Notes under the pieces: model-generated | What the model was told of the DNA's origin: nothing | The model's input: the letters and a program-made list of their open reading frames with translations, nothing else | The model's database searches: none | Origin: Uranotaenia lowii | Lineage: Eukaryota; Arthropoda; Insecta; Diptera; Culicidae | Assembly (NCBI RefSeq): GCF_029784155.1 | Contig: NC_073693.1 | Location: forward strand, 160,872,031-160,936,030 | Reading direction: 5' to 3' | DNA length: 64,000 bases | Position numbers and translations under genes: made by a program | Shown here: positions 56,661 through 64,000 of the stretch, piece by piece | Layout: every line of letters starts with the position of its first letter | Position numbering within the stretch: the first letter of the stretch is position 1

Positions 56661-58083
56661 AAGAAATTTAATTTTAGCTTGTAGAAATCTTCCATTCCCC
56701 CTACTCCTTCCTCCTACTCGTTTTGTCGGTAAGATGACATCATGAGTGGGAGTGAAGGCTGTTATCGTTACCACTACACACAGCGAGCACGCCCATCGTG
56801 TTTATAACGTCATGTTTAAATTGACGTCATGTTTAATTTGACGTCATATATACGATAATCTTAATAAGTGATTGCTGGATGTGGCTAGTAAGCCAAATAT
56901 ACATGTTTTTTGAAGTGATCATTCTATGATAATTTGTATAATTTTTTTTTCAAACTATTTTGTTTTTTTTTTCTTCTTTTTGTACATTGAAGAGGTAAAA
57001 AATCAATTTTTTAAGATAAAAATCATTTTGATTGTACTGCCCAGTTTTGCAAATCGTGTGGAACAAAGTTTTAAAAAAAATAACACTAATACACCCAAAT
57101 ACACAGACATCATCTGAACTCGCCGAGCTGATTCGATAGGTACCTATAAAGGTATATCTAAGACCCATAATTAATGATCTCCCAAATCGACCGATAACTA
57201 TACCTTTCTGAAAGAAAGGCAAAATAAAAATTCAATTCGAATAAAACTATACTGTATGCGTTATGACATCACAAATATATCGAAAACTATAAATTTTCAA
57301 ATGTTTTCATTTGATTTTTCATTCAAAATGAAGATTATTGCAACTTGTCCCTTTTTCCTAGTAGGATGAAAATCGCATGGTTTTGTCAAGCCCAAGAGTA
57401 AACATCGATCACAGTTGTACCGGATAAGTTTTTTAATGACTGTCTGCCAACTGCATCGTTGATATAAGTCGTGAATGACAGAAAGATGTTAAAAAAAGCA
57501 TTTGCTATTATAGATCGAACACGTTGGAAACCATACATTGTCTGTTGAAAGGTTTGGTCTTTTTTTTTTCTAATTTTCTTATGGCCGAGAAAAATGGCAT
57601 AAGAAAGGATAAAGCACTTTCCCATAAGCTTGTGTTTCCTGAACATTGAGCATCTTTTAGATTGCGAGATCTAAAAGCCTTTCAGGCTTTCACTAACAAG
57701 TTATTTTCAGAAGAAGAAGAAATGAGCAGCTTTGAAACCTTGAGCACTTTTTTAATGCATGAAAACCAGTTCAGCAAAAGAATCCTAATCTGTTCATCTA
57801 TAAATTAAATATGTACCTACTTGCCGAGTTGAAAATTCTCCGTTCGAAATTTCGAGTAGAGCTGGAACATTCTATCGGTTTTTTTTTTCGACTATGAAAA
57901 ATGACACCCATTTGAATGTAAATTAGTACACTTGTATTGAAGAGGTCCCAGTTTTTTTACTCTAGTTGCTAACTTAATGTAGTGCTCAGATAAATCGCCA
58001 AGGAAAACTGTTGAAAAATGAAATCTGAAAGCAATATCAATTTTCAAGGATTTTCCTTTTCTGTTTTCATTTCTGCCGGTCAG

Positions 58084-58557
58084 CTGTCTGCTGAATATCG
58101 ATTTCGAGCGTAAGCAAAAATCAAAACAGTATGCCCGGCTAACCGGCACGTCTCTGGCGGAAATCCGGGCCAAATGTGAGGAAATGCAGATCGAATCGAT
58201 GCAGGAAAGAAGCAAATGTCACTCGAGAGTATTCAACAATCAGTTGCCATTACCGACAGCAAATAAAGCTCCGGAAAGCTGCAGCCCAACTGTCGGCGAT
58301 TATCGGCAATCGCAGATGCGAATCCAATTTGAAACCACGCTTTCCGGCTATCACAACCTGAGGCAGTCTCGAGGCACGACCGTTACCTTGAAGAACATCT
58401 TCTACGCCCACCCGATTCGGCAGCGGGAAACTCTTCAGGCACAGGAAGATTATCGGAAATTACTTGATGACGTTCGCAAGCTCGCCTTGATCAACTTCAA
58501 CCGGTCGTTCAGCGTCCAGGAAGTGAGCAATTCGGAAATCGTGTTCCGCAGCAAACG
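58084..58557 (+). CDS. MLH3-like exon c: MutL motif IV region
   Basis: The exon starts after a TGCCGGTCAG acceptor, leaving one base that completes the codon split at the end of exon b. It encodes CLLNIDFERKQKSKQYARL, TGTSLAEIRAKCEEM, a variable Ser/Asn/Gln-rich stretch, then RGTTVTLKNIFYAHPIRQRE and DDVRKLALINFNRSFSVQEV, ending two bases into a codon at a GTAAGA donor (58558). GTTVTLKNIFYAHPIRQR corresponds to GTTVxVxxLFYNxPVRxK of MutL proteins, the lid/transducer junction. The order and the insert between fit MLH3 better than MLH1 or PMS2, but this is from memory. No following exon was recognised to 64000, so the gene is partial. Confidence 0.75.
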
Positions 58558-59699
58558 GTAAGAATCGCTACAAATATCTTTTTTTTGTTAAAATGTAAAT
58601 CAATAAGATTCCAATATAGTAGATATCAATTTTATTGCTGTTAGAAGACCTCTCGACGGAATACTGTTCTAAGAAAAGTCAATCCATAATAAAACAGACA
58701 AAATATAATGAACCATTTCCATCATAACGGTCGACAAATGGAAAAAAAATCATTCAAAAACGTTGCTTCTGTCGAGAAATTTGATTTTCATCCCTCCTGT
58801 TGTTCGCAATTCATTGATTCATTCTCTCAGAAATAAATAGCAGCAACCCAGAGCAGCAAAGCAATAATAATTTCATGGTGCTCAACAATTTAAAGTTGAA
58901 ATTAAAGAGACAATTCCATTAGCGAGTATCAGCTAGCTGACAAATCAAGAGCGAAACTTTCGAAACAGAGTAGGTATTATTAACGTCAGTTACTTTTCCC
59001 CAATCAGTGTATAATTTCTCGAGATTTCCACTTGACAGTGGAAGAATGAATGAAATGCTAAAATAACGATGTGTCCAGTTGAAATGGACATCTGCTTTTT
59101 TTGCCCGTGGTTCAAGAAACTATCGATCGGACAAAATAAAATCTTTTTCACAGTAAGGCGTGGAAAGAAGCGCTTATTTTTTTTTTATTTGAAGGAATGT
59201 TGATTCAAAGATCGGAAATCTGTCACGAAATTTAAATTTAGCTAGAAATAATAACAACACCAAAAATGCAAAATAAATAAAGCATTTGATTTCAAAACCC
59301 ATTTTCTTACTCATGACCATCACATAAATTCGAAAAAATAATAATTTGTTTTATTTGTTTGGTTTATTTTAATAGAGACTTCAAATGAAAAAAAAAATTT
59401 ACTAATACGAATCAAAATAAATCAAAATCAAATTTCGAAACTATGTTATTTCCTATAAGTTATTGATCAGTTAATCAAAATGATGATCCTTGTTCGGAAC
59501 TAGAAATTCCAAGTCAATTTTTTCTAATCACCAGAAAACGAATGCAAATAAAAAATTTGGAATAAAACCAGAATTTTAAACTTTGGACATAAAAATGAGT
59601 GCATAGAAATAGAAAACATAAAATAAAAACCAGATTTGAAAAGAAATTAAATCTGAATTGACAATGATTAAATTATTCTTAGCAAAGTGATGATAAGGC
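58558..59699. other. MLH3-like intron or 3' flank
   Basis: AT-rich, no recognised exon or repeat. Confidence 0.5.
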
Positions 59700-60003
59700 A
59701 GGAATCCTTCTATTGCCACTTCGAGTTGGAACATTGCGAATGGGGGGGTATAATAAAAAATAATGCTAAACACAAATAAATTGGAATAATACAGAATTGC
59801 ATACTATATCATTACACAAAACCTATAAATCAAGTAATTTTTATCAAAAAAAAAATCAATAAAATCAAAAATTCAAAAGGTGAAATAACTTCCATCTTCC
59901 AAAATTTGTTGTTTGGTTTTGTAATCTTTAGGATATTTGATTTATTTTATTTTATTTTTTTGAAATTTACATAAAATACTTAAAACTTTCAACTACCCCC
60001 CTT
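59700..60003. mobile_element. Truncated copy of the poly-G short element family
   Basis: CCACTTCGAGTTGGAACATT, GAATGGGGGGGTATAATAAA and CTTCCATCTTCCAAAATTTG follow the same order as in 5269-5680, ending at CTACCCCCCTTCGGG. The GGCCGGAAC outer ends are missing. Confidence 0.6.
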
Positions 60004-60004
60004 C

Positions 60005-60560
60005 GGGTCGGGGGACCCGTCACTTATTAAATTGTTGGAAAATATTTATAGTTTTTTAACTTCTTCGTGCCCGTCAATCAGTTTTCATGAAAATCGTCTT
60101 CAAGTTGTTCGAGTTTTGTCCCGTTTCTAGTTGATTTTGTATAGGAGCCCTCTTTCATAACAAGTAATAATCTCGAAATACAAACCGTCGAATTTTACTT
60201 CATTCCAACCGACCATTCTACGTGATGGTGTTACAAAGAAAACGCTTCCATTTTTATATATAAGATGTTGAAAAGAAATAATCTTGTATGGGGACCCCTT
60301 TTCCATAAAAAGTGAGATTCTTGAAAGTATTATACAAACCATTTCTGACCCGAAAAACCCTCGGATACCAAATTTCACTTCATTCCGACCGACCATTCAT
60401 ACGTGATGGTGTTACAAAAAAAAACGCCTCCATTTTTATACATAAGAATGTGAAGAAGAAATAATTTTGTATGGGGGCCCTTCTTCCATGAAAAGTGAGA
60501 TTCTTGAAACTATTATACAAACCATCTCTGATCCGAAAAACCTTCGGATACCAAATTGAA
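60005..60560 (-). mobile_element. Truncated Helitron-like fragment with tandem units
   Basis: GACCCGTCACTTATTAAATT, TTTCATGAAAATCGTCTTCA and repeated units of about 165 bases (CCATAAAAAGTGAGATTCTT, ACCCGAAAAACCCTCGGAT, CGCCTCCATTTTTATA) match the Helitron at 11679-12172. It has lost its CTAG end and has one unit more. Confidence 0.6.
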
Positions 60561-60639
60561 AATTCACTTATTGTTCGACGGTTATCAAGGACTTTAACTT
60601 TTTTCACTAAATATCAGAGATTTTCGAGTTTTGCCCTTT

Positions 60640-61260
60640 TTTGTTTTCGATTCCAGTTACGCCTGCAAGTTTCGCCCAATTGATCGGCCCATTTTTGTTT
60701 TGGTTTTGGAGTTTCGCCCATTGGTCCTACACGCTAAAACTAATTAGGCCGTTTTGTTACACACGGTCAACTCAGTTACGCCTATTCATTGGGGAAATGG
60801 AAAGGGCTCTCATACAATTTTTTTTACATAACTCGAGAGCTGATCTAGCAAATGGAACCAAAATTGGCATGGGAGGGTATTTGAATAGGAGAAATATTTG
60901 TATGATGATTTGGATTATTTATTTGAAATAAATTTGGCAAGGGATGGTTATTGTTTGAGAGCCCTGATTCTTTATAGTTGGAAGATGAGAAAGGAGGAGA
61001 GAGGCTCCAATCCTTTTTATTAAGATAACTATACCTTATCAACAAAAGAAAATAAGTTTTTTATGGGAGTATAGGGTACGAAAAAAATATTTCTATGATT
61101 ATTTGAGACCCTTCCATCCATACAGAGGGGAGATAGAAAGGAGAAAAAAGGCTCTCATACACTTTCTCTTATATTCATATCAGAAATCTATCCCTTCTTT
61201 CAGAGGGCAGACGAGAGAAATATAGAGGCTTTTTAACATATTTCTTCGCAGAACTTGAAA
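60640..61260. repeat. Dispersed repeat with GTTTCGCCC words
   Basis: AGTTTTGCCC, AGTTTCGCCC and GTTTCGCCC recur between 60630 and 60725, as at 30405-30615. From 60800 the sequence (ACATAACTCGAGAGC, GCATGGGAGGGTATTTG) matches 47170-47370. The ends are not defined. Confidence 0.45.
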
Positions 61261-61321
61261 ACTTATGAAGCAAATGATCCAAAATCATGCATGCTATGTA
61301 TTTACAAAAAAAAATGTAGAA

Positions 61322-62276
61322 GAAAGTCGGGTAAGACGGACACAGCGGGTAAAACGGACACTTTCAATATTTCGAGAATTACAATGTTTGGCACTAATCT
61401 AATGATGGGAGTATGTTCGCCTAAGTGTATCAACACTTTCGAAACCCTTTGTTTATTTATAGCAAGCAAGGTCCCATAATAGTAAACAAAACAAACAAAA
61501 ACTTTGAGGATCCACTATTTGATGTATTTGCTCAGAAAAGGTACATTTTGCCGCAAAAATTGCTGTAAATGTAGATATTTTTGTGAGTTAAGTATTTGAA
61601 AACGATTTCAAACCAAAATGGAACCAACTGGTCAAAGTCCAGAAGCAAATCAGTGTGGTTTCGGAATTCCATATTTTATAGGCGCTTTCTTCACCGGAGA
61701 TGCTATTTTTACTGGTTTTATGGCCTGTTTGAGATGGTGCGTGCTTTTCGACCGACAATTACTCTTGTCAAGATCTTTTGTAGGCATATGGAGGATCAAA
61801 CCGATGAAAAATTTAAAATACCTGGAGAAACTTATGTGTCCGTTTTACCCGACCTTGAGGTGTCCGTTTTACCCGCCTAAGTAACTTTTTTTCAAAACGT
61901 TTGCAGTTGAAGCCCTTTGACGGAAATTATCTGATTTTCCTCCAGATGGTTAGAAAGAAGCCTAATAAGCAATCTACCTTTGAAAACGGTTGAAATTTTC
62001 AAAAAAAAATCGAGTTATGAACTATTTAATGAGGAGAGAAATTTACATCAGATAATGGATCCTCAAAGTTTTTGTTTGTTTTGTTTACTATGCTGGGAGC
62101 TTGCTTGTTATAAATAAACAAAGGTTCTCGAAAGTGTTGATACGCTTAGGCGAACATATTCCCATCATTAGATTTTTATTAAACATTGTAATTCTCGAAA
62201 TATTGAAAGTGTCCGTTTTACCCGCTGTGTCCGTCTTACCCGACTTTCCGGGGAAAGTCAGGTAAGACGGACACCC
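61322..62276. mobile_element. TA-flanked 'word-iterated' element (GTCCGTTTTACCCG family)
   Basis: Arms of about 210 bases (61322-61530 and 62037-62248) are inverted: GAAAGTCGGGTAAGACGGAC, ACAGCGGGTAAAACGGACAC and TTTCAATATTTCGAGAATTA pair with their complements. On the right the family continues outward to GACGGACACCC before TA at 62277-62278, so the complement of that end reads GGGTGTCCGTCTTACC. The left copy has lost this outermost piece. GTGTCCGTTTTACCCG recurs internally at 61836 and 61860. The open frame 61618-61884 is not recognised. Confidence 0.7.
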
Positions 62277-62458
62277 TAAGGTAGAATCGCAATAGAAAAT
62301 CAGATATTGCTATTTTCATCGCAGTTTTCGTGCAGATGGGCTGTTTAAATTGACCCGAACAGCTTTGGAGGGTTAAGAAAGGTTCTTACAACATAAAAAA
62401 AAATCATTCGCGAAAATTAGAATTAATTTTTTAGTATTACAGTGCGAAGCTGAAATTG

Positions 62459-62643
62459 CAGCTTCCATTTTAAACAACAAAACAACAACTGATAAAAATT
62501 TATTATTTTTATTATTATTAATTAATAATAATAATAATAAATTTTTATCAGTTGTTGTTTTGTTGTTTAAAATGGAAGCTGTTGATAAAAATTTAATTAA
62601 ATTTAATTTTAAAAAGTGTTGCAAAGCACACCGAGTCAGCTAG
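62459..62643 (+). mobile_element. Helitron-like 3' end with a perfect palindrome
   Basis: The plus strand ends GCACACCGAGTCAGCTAG at 62643, followed by T, the same end as the minus-strand Helitrons above. Upstream, 62459-62581 is an essentially perfect 123-base palindrome centred on 62520 (CAGCTTCCATTTTAAACAAC at one side, its complement at the other; AT-only centre). The 5' end was not found. Confidence 0.55.
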
Positions 62644-63928
62644 TTTAAAATAATTGAAATATGTGAAACGTTTATAAATTTTACAGCGCAGTTATGGTTT
62701 GTAATTTCAAATGAAATTTGAAAATAAAAAATAAACTATACAAACAAAATAAAATGTTAATTTAATTTATCGATAAATATTATGATATCTTAGCAGGAAC
62801 ATTTCAAGACTATGAAAATGAAAATGTGTTCCATGAGGAACAAATTGACGAAATATGATAAAAATTCTTCTGATCAAATTCTACTCGCTCATTTTAGTTA
62901 TCTATTCATTTCTTCTAACTTTCATTTATTTTTTCATAACTAACGGTGATAAATAAAAATATAATAAGAAGATTATAAAAGATAAGTTCTAGCACTTTAG
63001 AAAAAACAAATCTATGAAAACGTCTTAATGTTTTAAAAACTTGTTTATGAAATTAAATTAAAAACTCAAGAGGCAGCATTTAGATTTGTTTTCATGATTG
63101 ATTTGGTATATTTTGGCAACCTGAACTCGAGTTTTATGTCAGATTTTGTCTATCACCTCTTGTTTTGGTGATACGGAATTTCTAAGGTAAAAAATGAATC
63201 AGTTTTGAGTGAAATCAAAAATTGATAACTGATGAACTTTTGTGGTAGAAAAATTCCACTGGAAATATATTTTTTCGGGGAGTTTTTTTCGGCATGCAGA
63301 TTTGTTTTTTTTGCAAAAACGACGTATTGATTTACGTTTTCAACGTTTCGATCCTTATTGAAACTTCTTTAGGGACTGAAATAGTATTTATTTAGTTTAG
63401 TTTTGCTGATCATAATTTATGCTCTCTTACCGAAAAGATGCCGTTTTCTTGTGAGTGTCGACTTGGCCTGTGGTGTTTAGCTGTCTTTTGATCTGTTTTC
63501 AGAGTAATTTATTATAATTCGTGTTTTTAGATATAAGGTCTAGTGTATCGACTTACTACGTACAGATGTTTGCGGATAAAAATCCGTTTGTCTAGTGTTT
63601 TTGGGATAAATTTTCCACATCATCGAACTTTCAGCACAGTCTTCACTTTTCACTTATTTTGTTTTGATAAAAAATCCGTTGTTGTGTATGTGAGTTGATG
63701 GTGTAGTTTTTTTGGGTGTATTTTTTATTATCTGGAAGTTCGCTAATTTTTCCGAGTAATTGGAAAATGTTTGCGTATGAAGAGTGGATGTTTTCAGTGT
63801 CTTTCTGAATGTCTCAATACGTCGTTTTTACTAAAAACAAGACTGCAAGCCGAAAAACACTCCACGAAAAAAAAAACTGATGAACTAACAGCTCATTTTT
63901 TTATTTACAAATGGTTTTATGAAGGCAT
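62644..63928. other. AT-rich non-coding DNA
   Basis: No gene, exon or repeat recognised. Confidence 0.5.
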
Positions 63929-63932
63929 TTAA

Positions 63933-64000
63933 CACTAGAAGGACCGGCAAATTGATTATACCTATTTGGACCGTGACCAGTCAAAATGACTGGTAAAGGG
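63933..64000 (+). mobile_element. Possible piggyBac-like left end, cut by window edge
   Basis: TTAA at 63929-63932 is followed by CACTAGAAGGACCGGCAAAT, resembling piggyBac-type ends, and by the hairpin ACCAGTCAAAATGACTGGT. The remainder lies outside the window, so the other end cannot be checked. Confidence 0.4.

Larger units (their letters stand above)
51847..58083 (+). other. Large MLH3-like intron (6.2 kb)
   Basis: Exon b ends with two bases and exon c starts with one base of a codon, so the two can be joined in phase. However, the joined protein lacks the YGFRGEAL-type motif III and the segment before it. A missing exon of length divisible by three should lie here, but I did not find it. 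The intron contains the foldback at 52196-54496, a LINE tail, a TTTTGTCAA repeat and other repeats. Stretches 51847-52195, 54721-55169 and 56700-58083 show nothing recognisable. Confidence 0.55.

Noticed and set aside
56429..56695. 88-codon minus-strand frame and 62-codon plus-strand frame
   Set aside because: No family recognised, and the stretch also shows a hairpin and pol III-like boxes, so it is more likely a SINE remnant; considered and rejected as the missing MLH3-like motif-III exon.

Overview
This is eukaryotic, AT-rich, intron- and transposon-dense DNA, most likely from a mosquito (Culicidae) or a related dipteran. Evidence for this is a recognisable insect furry (fry) gene with conventional GT-AG introns, R1-, RTE-like, jockey/CR1-like and I-clade LINE remnants, a BEL/Pao gag remnant, Helitrons, and many short inverted-repeat elements. 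Genus cannot be read from the sequence. There are no bacterial-type operons, and most long frames are chance or transposon-derived.

Host genes. (1) Five consecutive exons of furry lie on the minus strand at 38860-38993, 29249-29347, 28355-28486, 28030-28198 and 18980-19082. Their phases join without conflict into about 212 residues of the middle of this giant scaffold protein. Two of the four introns are about 9 kb and swollen with nested transposons. The next exons on both sides were not found. (2) On the plus strand, 51500-58557 holds parts of a MutL-family mismatch-repair gene, most like MLH3: the motif-I region, the DNGDG motif, and after a 6.2-kb intron the GTTV/FY motif region. The piece carrying the YGFRGEAL-type motif was not found. 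If furry really continues above 39 kb, this gene sits inside a furry intron on the opposite strand.

Layout. 1-18.9 kb: non-coding, with two Helitrons, a hAT-like element holding a minisatellite, and a piggyBac-like (TTAA) element split by a TA-flanked element. 19-29.4 kb: furry exons, with a second piggyBac-like copy split by a different element, an R1 retrotransposon with a duplicated 3' part, RTE-like fragments and another TA element. 29.4-39 kb: a furry intron with a 1.35-kb near-palindrome, hAT-like and foldback elements, and a jockey/CR1-like LINE interrupted by a 262-bp element. 39-51 kb: a Helitron, a 2.8-kb long-inverted-repeat element containing others, an I-clade ORF1 remnant, a tRNA-derived SINE, a TA element and a BEL gag remnant. 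51-58.6 kb: the MLH3-like gene with a 2.3-kb foldback in its intron. 58.6-64 kb: repeats and a piggyBac-like end.

Most notable. At least five different ~0.9-1.05-kb elements share a design: a TA target duplication, ends starting GGGG or GGGT with a purine-rich run, and a family-specific 'word' present in the terminal inverted repeats and repeated inside in both orientations. For three of them the window itself contains a second copy of the host repeat without the insertion, so the boundaries and TA duplication are read directly. A further element, with CTGCCGTAATCTGGCA ends, has a 4-bp TACA duplication shown the same way.
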